64,000 nucleotides of DNA from the NCBI GenBank assembly GCA_934668765.1, contig CAKUOH010000008.1, forward strand, positions 1 through 64,000. The letters run 5' to 3'. The DNA is from an uncultured Helicobacteraceae bacterium. Lineage in GTDB: Bacteria; Campylobacterota; Campylobacteria; Campylobacterales; Helicobacteraceae. The notes beneath the pieces are model-generated. The model did no database searches. It was not told the origin of the DNA and was given only the letters and a program-made list of their open reading frames with translations. How positions within the stretch are numbered: the stretch's first letter is position 1; each line of letters opens with the position of its first letter. The position numbers and the translations under genes are program-made. Below, in pieces: positions 44,534 to 54,296 of this stretch.

Positions 44534-44660
44534 ATCGTCATTGTAAGATTCGTTTTGCAAGCAATCCAAACAAATCTACATTATTTTTGGATTGCCACGC
44601 CGAACCTATCGGCTCGTCTCGCAATGACGGAAAGTTAGATTCGTATGAATCTTGCAATGA
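44534..44660. repeat. CATTGCGAG-family repeats after the glycosyltransferase gene
   Basis: TCGTCATTGTAAGATTCGTT...CAAGCAATCC is followed by an opposing unit, GGATTGCCACGCCG...CTCGCAATGACGG, with an inner CCGAACC/GGCTCG hairpin. A partial unit, CTTGCAATGATTGCC, ends the run. Confidence 0.7.
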
Positions 44661-44691
44661 TTGCCCAAATACAAATTGCCACACACAAAAT

Positions 44692-45741
44692 CTAAAACGA
44701 TTCAATTTCATTATACAAACTATCCCTCATCACAGGCACAAACCCCGCGTCTTTTATTTGCGCAATCAGTAATTCTTTGCTAACGCCATTTTTGCTTTTC
44801 GCACCCGCTGCGCTTTGGATATTTTCCTGCTCAATCGTGCCATCAATGTCATTTGCGCCAAATTCCTGCGCTACTAGTGCGACATTTAGCCCCAAAGTAG
44901 CCCAATACGCCTTGATATTTGGGACATTTGGGAGCAAGATTCGGCTAATGGCAATGGTTTTTAGCACTTCGATTCCACTAGGAAAATCCGTGATATTTAG
45001 GAAATTATTTTGTTTTTGGTATAAAAGTGGTATGAACGCATTGAATCCAAAACTTTCATCTTGCAGTTTGCGGATTGCCAAAATATGCTCAATACGATGA
45101 GTCTTTAATTCAATATGCCCAAAAAGCATTGTCGCATTACTTTTAAACCCCATTTTGTGCCACAAAGCGTGAATCTTTAGCCAATTTTCCGCGCTAACCT
45201 TGCCCTTGCAGATTTTAGCGCGAATTTCAGTGTTAAAAATCTCAGCCCCGCCACCGGGCATTGAATCCACGCCCGATTCCGCCATATCGCGCAAAATCTC
45301 TTCATAGCTTTTGCCAAATTTGCGATGCAAAAAATCCACTTCCGCCGCCGTGAGTGCCTTAATGTGAATGTCGCTAAAACGCGATTTTAGCGTGCGAAAA
45401 ATATCAAAATACCACACATAATCATAGTTTGGATTATGTGCGCTAACTATGTGAAACTCCCGCGCCCCGCGACTATACGCGCTACTAACAGACGCCAAAA
45501 TCTCATCTTTTGTCATTTCATAGGGATTTGGATTCTTGCGATGTGCGCTAAATGCGCAAAATTTGCAAATATCAGCGCAAATATTGCTGGGATTTATGTG
45601 GCGATTTAGATTAAAATACACTTTGTTTTTGTGTTTTTGTCGCCGAATCGAATCCGCCATTTCACCTAGCTCAAACAAATCCAAATCATAAAGTTGCACC
45701 AAATTTTCCGCGCTCAAATCATTTAAATCAATATTTTGCAT
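44692..45741 (-). CDS. mqnE: Aminofutalosine synthase
   Basis: A 349-residue radical-SAM enzyme of the futalosine menaquinone pathway. It builds aminofutalosine from 3-enolpyruvyl-benzoate ether and S-adenosylmethionine. The cluster motif is CADICKFC (Cys55, Cys59, Cys62), with VYFNLNRHINPSN before it. VSAHNPNYDYVWYFDIFR and TALTAAEVDF-like KALTAAEVDF are typical MqnE blocks, as is SMPGGGAEIF. Menaquinone made by this route would feed the MfrAB fumarate reductase at 61.4 kb. It stands alone, minus strand. Confidence 0.93.
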   Translation of the reverse strand: MQNIDLNDLSAENLVQLYDLDLFELGEMADSIRRQKHKNKVYFNLNRHINPSNICADICKFCAFSAHRKNPNPYEMTKDEILASVSSAYSRGAREFHIVSAHNPNYDYVWYFDIFRTLKSRFSDIHIKALTAAEVDFLHRKFGKSYEEILRDMAESGVDSMPGGGAEIFNTEIRAKICKGKVSAENWLKIHALWHKMGFKSNATMLFGHIELKTHRIEHILAIRKLQDESFGFNAFIPLLYQKQNNFLNITDFPSGIEVLKTIAISRILLPNVPNIKAYWATLGLNVALVAQEFGANDIDGTIEQENIQSAAGAKSKNGVSKELLIAQIKDAGFVPVMRDSLYNEIESF

Positions 45742-45876
45742 TTGCGATTCCTAAAAATATGTAAAAATTCGCAGATTCTAGCATTTTAAATTTAATTTTT
45801 AGCTTTGGAGATTTTTTTAAAGTAGTGCGTTTATGTGATTCAAAGCATTTAAACACTGCTAAATCTCACGCGAATC

Positions 45877-46884
<1,008 letters not shown>

Positions 46885-46946
46885 CTAAAATTTTTGCGAT
46901 TTTAGCATAATTTTGCCCTTTGTTGCCTTTATATAGCAAGGCGAAT

Positions 46947-48374
46947 CTACGAAATTGCTTTTAGATTCACACGCTCATAGATTTCGCCAAACTCGCTTCC
47001 AAGCAAACAATTCTCCAAACTTCGTTGAGAGAATAAAAATCGCCCATCGCAGACAAATCCCAGCTCTTCCCAATCTACATTATTTAGCGTTTCACAAATC
47101 TTTTGCAAATCCTTATTATCCACTTCAAAGCGCGGGAAAATCGCCAAAATCGAGCCATCATAGGCGTTGCAAGGGTGCAAGAAAAATGGCTTTTTATTGC
47201 GCGTTTTGCTATTTACATAGATTCGTGGCGATTCGCTTTTGTGATAATCACGCCCCCATTCCCACCAATTATGTTCATCAAATTTTTTAATCTTACGCGC
47301 TTTTAGTTGCGATTTAAATTCTGCCAAATACGCACAATTCTTGCCAAAATCCCCATAAATCATTTTCTTTGTTTTGCCCGTCTTTGCGCTAAATGAGCAG
47401 ACAAAATCCATATTGCCAAATTTTTCATTTGCAAAAATGCTATCTGCCCCGCTTACCGCACCCACTTTGACAAAAAATAGTGAGCTAAAAGGGATTTCAT
47501 AGCGTTTGTGTGTAAATATTATCTGTCCGCTAACGCAGTTAAAAATCTTTCTCTCAAGCGCATTTTGCAGATTTTGGCAATTACTCTTGCGCGAAAAATC
47601 GCCCTTTTCAAACCGCCAAATAATGCAGTTTGGCTGAGCCTTGCTAAAAATCCGCTTATCGCCTAGCTCGATAAAATCCGTGATTGTGCCTTGTGCATAG
47701 AGAAACGCATTTAGCTTCACACTTGCCGTGCTTTTTAGAAAATCGCGCGGGGTAATAAAGATTAGCTCCCCACGCTCACGCAAATGCAGCACGCATTTAT
47801 AAATAAAAAAGAGATAAAGATTTGTGCGCGAATCAAAAATATCGCTAAAAGGTTTTAGAAGCGATTTTGTAGAATCTAGTATATCTTGGTAGCGCACATA
47901 CGGGGGATTACCGATGATTGTGTCAAATGTTTCGCTCACAGGGTAGGCAAAAAAGTCTGCATTTAAGATTCTGCTGTCATTGCGAGATTTTGAGACTTTG
48001 TTAAAAGTCGCAAAATCGTGGCAATCTATGGATTCCCCCTCCCTTGCGGAGGGGGCTAGGGGGCGGGTAAAATCTACTGCCAAATTATAAAACCCACCCC
48101 CTTTATCCCCCTCCGCAAGGGAGGGGGAAAATGTGCCATTGTAAGCGATTTTAAAATCCATATAGCACTCTATTTGTGTCCTATCAATCTCAATGCCGAT
48201 TTTGTTGTTTGGTAAATGTGCGAAAAACGCGCCATTGCCACAGCTTGGCTCTAAAAATCGTGGATTTTCTACGCGCTTTGTGCTTTGGATAAGTTTTAGC
48301 ATATCAGCGACAATATTTTGTGGCGTGAAAACCTGCCCTAAATGCGCGATATTCAACTCAGATTCACGACTCAC
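46947..48374 (-). CDS. Eco57I-like N6-adenine DNA methyltransferase with a repeat-derived insert
   Basis: A 475-residue class I methyltransferase. HLGQVFTPQNIVADML is the usual N-terminal helix, RFLEPSCGNGAFF the SAM-binding loop, and TIIGNPPYVRYQD the catalytic NPPY motif for adenine N6. The second half looks like a target-recognition domain. Residues 83-137 form an extra segment (FSPSLAEGDKGGG ... PLAPSAREGES ... SKSRNDSR). It is encoded by a 93-base inverted-repeat element plus a CATTGCGAG unit, inserted in frame between the SAM loop and NPPY. It is the last gene of a three-gene restriction-modification operon. Confidence 0.85.
   Translation of the reverse strand: MSRESELNIAHLGQVFTPQNIVADMLKLIQSTKRVENPRFLEPSCGNGAFFAHLPNNKIGIEIDRTQIECYMDFKIAYNGTFSPSLAEGDKGGGFYNLAVDFTRPLAPSAREGESIDCHDFATFNKVSKSRNDSRILNADFFAYPVSETFDTIIGNPPYVRYQDILDSTKSLLKPFSDIFDSRTNLYLFFIYKCVLHLRERGELIFITPRDFLKSTASVKLNAFLYAQGTITDFIELGDKRIFSKAQPNCIIWRFEKGDFSRKSNCQNLQNALERKIFNCVSGQIIFTHKRYEIPFSSLFFVKVGAVSGADSIFANEKFGNMDFVCSFSAKTGKTKKMIYGDFGKNCAYLAEFKSQLKARKIKKFDEHNWWEWGRDYHKSESPRIYVNSKTRNKKPFFLHPCNAYDGSILAIFPRFEVDNKDLQKICETLNNVDWEELGFVCDGRFLFSQRSLENCLLGSEFGEIYERVNLKAIS
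47970..48028. repeat. CATTGCGAG-family repeat inside the DNA methyltransferase gene
   Basis: GTCATTGCGAGATTTTGAGA...CGCAAAATCGTGGCAATCTATGG, with the CATTGCGAG head and GCAATC tail. It adjoins the PSAREG-type element at 48035 and is translated in frame. Confidence 0.75.
48035..48127. repeat. PSAREG-type inverted-repeat element
   Basis: Two 21-base ends that are exact reverse complements (CCCCCTCCCTTGCGGAGGGG plus G at 48035-48055, and its complement at 48107-48127) enclose about 51 bases, including a GGGGGCGGGT and an ACCCACCCCC. The same ends and inner boxes occur in kdsC at 55929-56045. Confidence 0.85.
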
Positions 48375-48478
48375 AAAAATACCTTAAAAAATTTGTATTC
48401 TTACGATTCATGCCTATTTCACGCCCACTTCTTATATTTGTGTTTTGCATTTTATTTTCCATAAATTAGGCTACGAAT

Positions 48479-49594
48479 CTACTTCGCACCCTTTGTGCGA
48501 TTGCACTCACGGCATAGCATTTGACAATTTTCGGCTGTTGTTTTCCCGCCCTTGCTCCACGCGATTATGTGGTCAGCTTCCATTTGGTTTATTTCAAATT
48601 TTTTATTTGCGTTATGGCATTTTTTATTCGCACACATTCCGCCTTGCTTTTCATAAACTTCGCGTTTGATATTTTCATCAAATGCGCGTAAGTTTAAATG
48701 TTTCTCATTGCCGCTTAATACATACTCATAGATTCCGCTTTTCTTTTGCACTTCGCTATCTTGCATTAGTGTTGCGATTTTAGATTCTAATTCTTTTGCG
48801 TCCAAAGGTTTATTTTTATATTGATTATACAATAGTCCCCATTCAAGCCCTTTCATTTCTTTGCGATATTTTGTGAATTTCATCTCAATCCAATCAATTA
48901 CATTACAAAAATACCCCCACAGCTCATCGGCATTTTTAGAATCTTTGGCATTTTTGCCCATATATTCGCATATTGCGCTATCATTGCGTTTATTTACTAT
49001 CCACGCAATCGCCGTTTCTAAAAAATCTTGCCTTATAGCACTGCCACTTAAATATTTTCCGCCCTTTTGTTCGGCTAATGAATTTCTTTTGCTAAATTGT
49101 TTTTTGGCATCGCTTAACCACGCACTTACATACACAGCATTGCGCAATTCCTGCTCGGTTAGCGTTTCCCCTGCTATATTTATCACTTTAAACCAATCTA
49201 ATTTTTCACTATCTTTTCCCTCGCAAATATAAACCATAAGATTATAATCTAAAAATTTCTCTTTTTTATCTTTCGCTAGATTGTGAAAATATTGTGATTC
49301 TGCGCTAAAATCACCATTTACATAATCACAAATGCTAATCGTTCTTTGCTGTCCATCTAGCACTTCATACGAATCTACGCCATTTTTTGCCCAATACATA
49401 GAATTTAGCGGAAAATCCTTGAAAATCGTGCGAATCACCTCATCGCGTTGTTTATCTTTATAGACAAATTCTCTTTGGTAAGCGGGGCGAATATTTAATT
49501 TGCCACCATAGCCTATGATTTCGCCACTTTCTTCGTCTCTTTTGTAATCCTTAATCAAATCTTTGATTTTGATTCTTTGCAACTCGATTTTCAT
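48479..49594 (-). CDS. DUF262 plus HNH endonuclease protein
   Basis: A 371-residue protein with a DUF262 N-terminal domain: PAYQREFVYKDKQRDEVIRT and the strongly conserved EVLDGQQRTISI. A helical middle follows, then a C-terminal HNH nuclease (CANKKCHNANKKFE, EADHIIAWSKGG, NCQMLCRECN). DUF262-HNH proteins include GmrSD-type enzymes that cut modified phage DNA, and similar proteins act as the restriction partner of methyltransferases. It is preceded by the EcoRI-type methyltransferase gene and followed by the Eco57I-like one, all minus strand. The ATG follows AGGGAGC. Full-length GmrSD is much bigger, so this is a short form. Confidence 0.82.
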   Translation of the reverse strand: MKIELQRIKIKDLIKDYKRDEESGEIIGYGGKLNIRPAYQREFVYKDKQRDEVIRTIFKDFPLNSMYWAKNGVDSYEVLDGQQRTISICDYVNGDFSAESQYFHNLAKDKKEKFLDYNLMVYICEGKDSEKLDWFKVINIAGETLTEQELRNAVYVSAWLSDAKKQFSKRNSLAEQKGGKYLSGSAIRQDFLETAIAWIVNKRNDSAICEYMGKNAKDSKNADELWGYFCNVIDWIEMKFTKYRKEMKGLEWGLLYNQYKNKPLDAKELESKIATLMQDSEVQKKSGIYEYVLSGNEKHLNLRAFDENIKREVYEKQGGMCANKKCHNANKKFEINQMEADHIIAWSKGGKTTAENCQMLCRECNRTKGAK

Positions 49595-49658
49595 TTTCTT
49601 GCTCCCTTATGTTTAAATTTGGATTGCTTTGGCTTTTGCAAAAGCCCACAATAACGAT

Positions 49659-50795
49659 TTATTTATTGCTATTTTGTTTTTGGATTAAGATTCGTGCGTA
49701 AATCTTTTTGCCGTTTATGTATGGATAGCCAAAATTAAATTCATCGATTTTTGTCGTAACCATTTGCCCTACGATTTTAAACTGCTTTGGATTATGTTTA
49801 TCTAAAAATGTTATCGGCACACCCATAACGCCATCATAATCAAGCGGAATCTCGTTTGTCTTATCCACATTTATCGCGTTATAATTGTCGTATTGTGGGT
49901 ATTTTTCAGGCGTTTTGGCGTAGCTGTGAATCGTCTCTAAAATTTCGTGCCGTTTTGGATAGTCCAAATTCACAAACCATCTTGTAAGTCCATTGACTTC
50001 TTTTGTAACAATAATTTTTCTAATGCCATTAACTTCGATGGGTTTCAAAAATTCATTAGCACTAGAGCAACCTAACCAAATTTGATTGTCTTTAATAAGT
50101 GAAAAGATTTCTTTATATGATGTAGCATTTTTATTTCCAATAATTATAAATTTTTTGTTATATTCTATGAGTTGTGCGACATATTCTCTAAATAGCGAAA
50201 AAGGCGGATTCGTTACCACAATATCACTTTGTTTTAATAATTTTATACAATCTTGTGAGCGAAAATCCCCCGCATTACCTAAATCTTTATCTTCAAAAAT
50301 AGGCAAAAGGCTTTGCTCTGTATTTTTGGGTTTGTCGGGTTTTAGCGGAGTGGTTTTGGTGTGTAATTTGTGCTTATTTTTCTCAAAAGATTCGATTGTT
50401 TCTGCGCTTTGGGTAGATTCGCTAGATAAAGACAAAGATAATAATTTTTCAATTTCTGCTAATAGCTCACAAGAATCGCCCACCACATCTACTTCGCAAT
50501 CCCTAGTGATTTTTATCGCATAAGCTCTTTTAGGCGAATCCTCCGCACTAAACTCTCTAAAATTTTGGCTTTTGTAGCAAGTGGTGATAAGCTCTTTTAG
50601 CCCCAAATGCTTAAAGTTTAAGAAAAAATATTTGAAAAAATTACTTGCCAAAGGGTCATCGCAGTTGCAATATACGACTTTGTCTTTGAAATGGCTTTTG
50701 TAGTGTTTTAGCTCATTTTCTATATCGCTTAATTGCGTGTAGAACTCATCTTTTTTAGCATTTTTCGCGCTATGTAAGTTTGCATTTTTTGCCAT
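49659..50795 (-). CDS. EcoRI-family adenine-specific DNA methyltransferase
   Basis: A 378-residue methyltransferase resembling the M.EcoRI family. The N terminus AKKDEFYTQLSDIENEL, VYCNCDDPLASNFFKYF and catalytic NPPFSLFREYV are typical. A charged insert near 125-170 (STQSAETIES...) separates two halves. I use the ATG at 50795, after AAAGGAATC, instead of the 50849 start, which overlaps the mrdA end. Such enzymes methylate the inner adenine of a GAATTC-like site in M.EcoRI; the site here is unknown. It begins the restriction-modification operon. Confidence 0.82.
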   Translation of the reverse strand: MAKNANLHSAKNAKKDEFYTQLSDIENELKHYKSHFKDKVVYCNCDDPLASNFFKYFFLNFKHLGLKELITTCYKSQNFREFSAEDSPKRAYAIKITRDCEVDVVGDSCELLAEIEKLLSLSLSSESTQSAETIESFEKNKHKLHTKTTPLKPDKPKNTEQSLLPIFEDKDLGNAGDFRSQDCIKLLKQSDIVVTNPPFSLFREYVAQLIEYNKKFIIIGNKNATSYKEIFSLIKDNQIWLGCSSANEFLKPIEVNGIRKIIVTKEVNGLTRWFVNLDYPKRHEILETIHSYAKTPEKYPQYDNYNAINVDKTNEIPLDYDGVMGVPITFLDKHNPKQFKIVGQMVTTKIDEFNFGYPYINGKKIYARILIQKQNSNK

Positions 50796-50845
50796 TTTGA
50801 TTCCTTTGATAAGATTTTCAAATGTGATTTTAGCAAAATTTTGCT

Positions 50846-52654
50846 TCACTTCACGCCCACTTCTTTAAAATACCCCAATTCTTTCATTTTGTTTGCAAGG
50901 GAGGCAAGAATGGGACCCGCGCTACTTGAACCTCCGCCTCCGTGCTCTACAAGCACGGTAATTACATATTTTGGATTTTTATATGGCATAAACGCCGTTA
51001 TCCACCCGTGTGAGCGATGATAATACTCCATTTCACGCTCGGGGATTCGCTGTAAAATGTCCTTTGGGATTCCCACCACTTGCGCTGTGCCTGTTTTGCA
51101 ACCCATTGTGATTTGCGACAAAAAGCCCGTATATCGCGCTGTGCCATCTCCTGCATTGCAGACTTGATACATTCCTAGACGCAGGGCGGAGAGTTTGCTT
51201 TTTTGAAAATCATTTAGCACATCTTTGCTCTCTACTAGCGCACTTACATCGCCTAATTTTTGTGCAAATCTAGGCACAGGTAACGAACCTGTGGCAATAA
51301 GTGCCGTGTATCGCGCTATTTGAAGTGGCGTTGCTAGAAATAATCCCTGCCCGATGGACGCATTGATTGTATCGCCGATTCGCCACGGCTCACCGCGCAC
51401 TCCTAGTTTCCAATATGGCGTAGGCAAGATTCCACGCGATTCGCCTATTAAATCAACGCCCGTTTTTTCCCCAAAACCCATCGTTTTAAGAGTTTTTGCC
51501 ATATTTTCAATGCCGATTTTATAGCTCAAACGATAAAAATACACATCTACGCTTCGCCTTAACGCCTTTATCAAATCCGCGCTTCCGTGCTTTTCGCTCC
51601 AATCGCGAAATCTCACGCCACCGATTTCCATAAATGGCGGCGTTTCGATGATGGTGCGCTCATCAATATCGCCATATTCTAAAAATGACAGCCCAAGCCC
51701 CATTTTTATAACACTCCCGGGCGGATATGCGCCATTTATCATTTTATTTAGCAAAGGCGTGGCAGGACTATCGCGAATCGCGCTCCACTGCTCCTCATTC
51801 ATACCATTGATAAAGTCATTTAGATTGTATTCAGGGTAGCTTCCAGCCGCTAGTATCTCGCCATTTGTAGCGTCCATCACAATAGTAGCCCCTGCCTTGC
51901 CCTCAAACTGCGTATCCAAATGCCTTTGCAAGTCAATATCAAGTGCCAAATTCATATCAAATCGTTTGTTTGCGCCCACTTCCTCCAAAATCTCCACATT
52001 GCGATTTAGCACATCGACTTTGGTTTTTATGTAGCCAAGTTTTCCTTGCAAAAATTCATTATAATACCGCTCGATGCCCATTTTGCCGACAAGCCCTATG
52101 TATTTTGCCATCTCATTGTCATAAATCTCTTGCTGATTCGCAGAGCCAATGTAGCCGATGATATGGCTTGCCATCGTATCATTTGGATAGTGGCGTTTGG
52201 TGGCGTTTGTTATGCGGATATTGTCGCTTTGGCTTAAAATAGTGTAGCTTTTTAGCATAGATTCGTAAGAAATGTATTTGATAATCGTAATATAGCTGTG
52301 ATTATAAGGCGAATATTGCGCTAAATAGCTCTTTTTTAATTCCTCCGCGCTAAATTCAGGAAAATGAGCGATGATTCGCGCTATCTCATTATCTAGTGCT
52401 TCTAGCCCCTTTTTGCGTCCCAAATATGGATTTAGCGAAATCGCATATCCTAGCTCATTTACCGCCAAAGGTTTATTATTTCTATCTAAAATCTGCCCAC
52501 GCGCTGGGATTTGCATCTCAGTGCGAATGATATTATTTAGCGATAAATTTAAAAAATGCTCGTGTTTTAGAATCGCAATATAATAAAACCGCGCAAATAT
52601 CACCACAAATATGAATCCTATAAATCCAAGCACTATCTTATATCTAGTATCCAT
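50846..52654 (-). CDS. mrdA: Penicillin-binding protein 2 (elongation transpeptidase)
   Basis: A 602-residue class B penicillin-binding protein that cross-links peptidoglycan in sidewall growth with RodA. One N-terminal membrane segment (IVLGFIGFIFVVIFARFYYI) leads into the pedestal domain (IPARGQILDRNNKPLA). The transpeptidase domain has PPGSVIK (Ser near 314), SVD, and GCKTGTAQV (near 519). Length is normal. Its start overlaps the end of a small membrane-protein gene, matching the H. pylori HP1565-HP1566 order as I recall it. rodA and mreB are not in the window. Confidence 0.94.
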   Translation of the reverse strand: MDTRYKIVLGFIGFIFVVIFARFYYIAILKHEHFLNLSLNNIIRTEMQIPARGQILDRNNKPLAVNELGYAISLNPYLGRKKGLEALDNEIARIIAHFPEFSAEELKKSYLAQYSPYNHSYITIIKYISYESMLKSYTILSQSDNIRITNATKRHYPNDTMASHIIGYIGSANQQEIYDNEMAKYIGLVGKMGIERYYNEFLQGKLGYIKTKVDVLNRNVEILEEVGANKRFDMNLALDIDLQRHLDTQFEGKAGATIVMDATNGEILAAGSYPEYNLNDFINGMNEEQWSAIRDSPATPLLNKMINGAYPPGSVIKMGLGLSFLEYGDIDERTIIETPPFMEIGGVRFRDWSEKHGSADLIKALRRSVDVYFYRLSYKIGIENMAKTLKTMGFGEKTGVDLIGESRGILPTPYWKLGVRGEPWRIGDTINASIGQGLFLATPLQIARYTALIATGSLPVPRFAQKLGDVSALVESKDVLNDFQKSKLSALRLGMYQVCNAGDGTARYTGFLSQITMGCKTGTAQVVGIPKDILQRIPEREMEYYHRSHGWITAFMPYKNPKYVITVLVEHGGGGSSSAGPILASLANKMKELGYFKEVGVK

Positions 52655-53097
52655 CGTCCCACCATTATTAGCGATTCAGCTATAATATACCACAAAATCA
52701 TCGGCGTTAAAAAGCTAGATTCATCGCCAAATAAAATAAATGAGTTTAAAATTAGTAGCGCGACATAGATTATCGGCGTGTAGATTAACTCAAAAATATT
52801 TACGAATCTAAACATTTTTTCGATTCGATTAAATACAAAAATATAAATCAAACAATACACCACAAAAAGCGTCCCGGGCGCAAATCCTTTGTTTGCCTCC
52901 ATAATGCCAAGCGTGATGACAAAAGCAAAAAGTGAATAATATCGCTCACCTTCAAAGAGCTTGACGAATGATAAAAATAGTATGCCAAAAAGCGGTGGCA
53001 AGATTAACTGCATAGAGCTAAGCGCGTCATAAATCAGTAGAAAGCCGATAAATAGGCAAATATCTACAAAGTTTTGAGTAGAGCTATTTCGTCGCAT
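52633..53097 (-). CDS. MreD-like small membrane protein
   Basis: A protein of about 154 residues with four to five predicted membrane helices and short loops. Immediate overlap with mrdA, size and topology suggest the MreD role in the rod-shape complex, but similarity is too weak to name it. The ATG at 53097 lies inside the end of the GNAT gene (33-base overlap). Longer starts up to 53133 are possible and cannot be separated from sequence alone. Confidence 0.6.
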   Translation of the reverse strand: MRRNSSTQNFVDICLFIGFLLIYDALSSMQLILPPLFGILFLSFVKLFEGERYYSLFAFVITLGIMEANKGFAPGTLFVVYCLIYIFVFNRIEKMFRFVNIFELIYTPIIYVALLILNSFILFGDESSFLTPMILWYIIAESLIMVGRWILDIR

Positions 53098-53540
53098 ATA
53101 GGAAACTTTTTGCATTTGATACAATCCGCCCATATTTTTTGATTTGGCAAGGAATCTTTGGCGATTTCCTTAAAACCGATTTTAGCGAAAACTTCCTTTT
53201 GGTAAGTCAGCGTTAGGATTTCTTTTAAGTTTAGCGATTCGCCTTCTTTGATTAAATGCAAGATTAGCGCGGTGGCAATGCCTAATCTGCGATAAGATTC
53301 GCCTACGATTAGAGAGCGAATCTCAGCAAGAGTGGGCGATAAAATCTGCAACGCAGCAAAGGCGATGATATTATTGCTACCATTTTCGCGCACCACGCTA
53401 TAAGAGCGAATCGCACTTGCCATTTCATCCTCTGTCCTATCCAAAATAATCCCCCTTTGCACTTCAGGCAAAATAAGATTACGCATCGCAGGAATATCGC
53501 GCAAAGTGGGCTTTGAAATGCTAAATTTTGTCAAATCCAT
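53064..53540 (-). CDS. GNAT acetyltransferase, probable short N-acetylglutamate synthase
   Basis: A 158-residue single-domain GNAT protein. The acetyl-CoA loop is in RRLGIATALI (after IRSLIVGESY). The C-terminal block QKIWADCIKCKKFPICDEIAL is a signature I associate with short epsilonproteobacterial N-acetylglutamate synthases, which start arginine synthesis. No other arg gene is adjacent, so the substrate call rests on that block. It sits between engB and the small membrane gene. Confidence 0.7.
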   Translation of the reverse strand: MDLTKFSISKPTLRDIPAMRNLILPEVQRGIILDRTEDEMASAIRSYSVVRENGSNNIIAFAALQILSPTLAEIRSLIVGESYRRLGIATALILHLIKEGESLNLKEILTLTYQKEVFAKIGFKEIAKDSLPNQKIWADCIKCKKFPICDEIALLKTL

Positions 53541-53558
53541 TTTTTGTAAAATCCGCCT

Positions 53559-54296
53559 TTAAATTTTATACATTGTCTGCAAAATCGCGTAGCGCAAAGA
53601 TTCAACGCTTTTTTTATCCAAAATAGAAACCAAAAGATTGCCTTTTAAGGCGTAAATCTCGCTTTTTTTTAGCTTGTCCGCCTTTGTGAAAACTTCTAAA
53701 ATATCGGCATCTGCGCGTAAAATCGCGTGCAAAAATGCGCGAATCTCACTATCGATTTTTAAATTTTCGTGGCGTGAATCCATTAAATGAATAAAAAGTT
53801 TAATAGATTCACGCTCCCTTAAAAACGCGCTTAAATTTTTGTCCCACGAATCTTTTTCAGCTTTGCTAACCTTTGCGTAACCAAATCCCGGAAAATCTAA
53901 AATGTGAATTGCAAATTCGATTTGTGGCAAAAATCCTCCATCCCTTGCAGATGGATTCGCGCTTTGTCCCCCCTCCCTTGCGGGGTGATTCACATTTTGT
54001 CCCCCCTCCCTTGCGTTAGGGTGGCGCAGGGGGTGGGTAGATTCATTAAATTCGCCACAATCCAAAGCGATTTGCCACTTTGATTCAAAAAAATTCACTA
54101 GCCTAGTTTTGCCCGGCGTGCTTGAACTTTTTGCCAAATTTTTGCGATTTAAAAGTGCGTTTATTAGCGAACTTTTGCCGACATTGCTTCGCCCTAAAAT
54201 GGCGATTTCAGCGCATTGTATTTGTGGTGCTTGTGCTAATTTAGCGCAGGATTTCACAAAGCGCGATTCAAGCACTTTTATGCTACTAATCGCCAC
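53559..54296 (-). CDS. engB: Ribosome-biogenesis GTPase EngB (YsxC) with a repeat-derived insert
   Basis: A 245-residue GTPase; the usual size is about 195-205. It is needed for assembly of the 50S ribosomal subunit. G1 is GRSNVGKS (35-42), switch I follows at SSTPGKTRLVNFF, G3 is DFPGFG (134-139), and FTKADKL is G4. Between strands 2 and 3 (about 81-123) lies an extra segment with RHPNAREGGQ, HPAREGGQ and PSARDGG, in-frame copies of the PSAREG repeat. Its placement in a surface loop keeps the GTPase core whole. Its start overlaps lptA by 11 bases. Confidence 0.92.
   Translation of the reverse strand: MAISSIKVLESRFVKSCAKLAQAPQIQCAEIAILGRSNVGKSSLINALLNRKNLAKSSSTPGKTRLVNFFESKWQIALDCGEFNESTHPLRHPNAREGGQNVNHPAREGGQSANPSARDGGFLPQIEFAIHILDFPGFGYAKVSKAEKDSWDKNLSAFLRERESIKLFIHLMDSRHENLKIDSEIRAFLHAILRADADILEVFTKADKLKKSEIYALKGNLLVSILDKKSVESLRYAILQTMYKI
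53935..54045. repeat. Three partial PSAREG repeats inside engB
   Basis: CTCCCTTGCGGGGTGATTCA, CCTCCCTTGCGTTAGGG...GGGGGTGGGT and a CATCCCTTGCAGATGGATTC unit follow in series. Each is translated on the minus strand as a (P/N)(S/)ARE/DGG motif. Confidence 0.75.
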
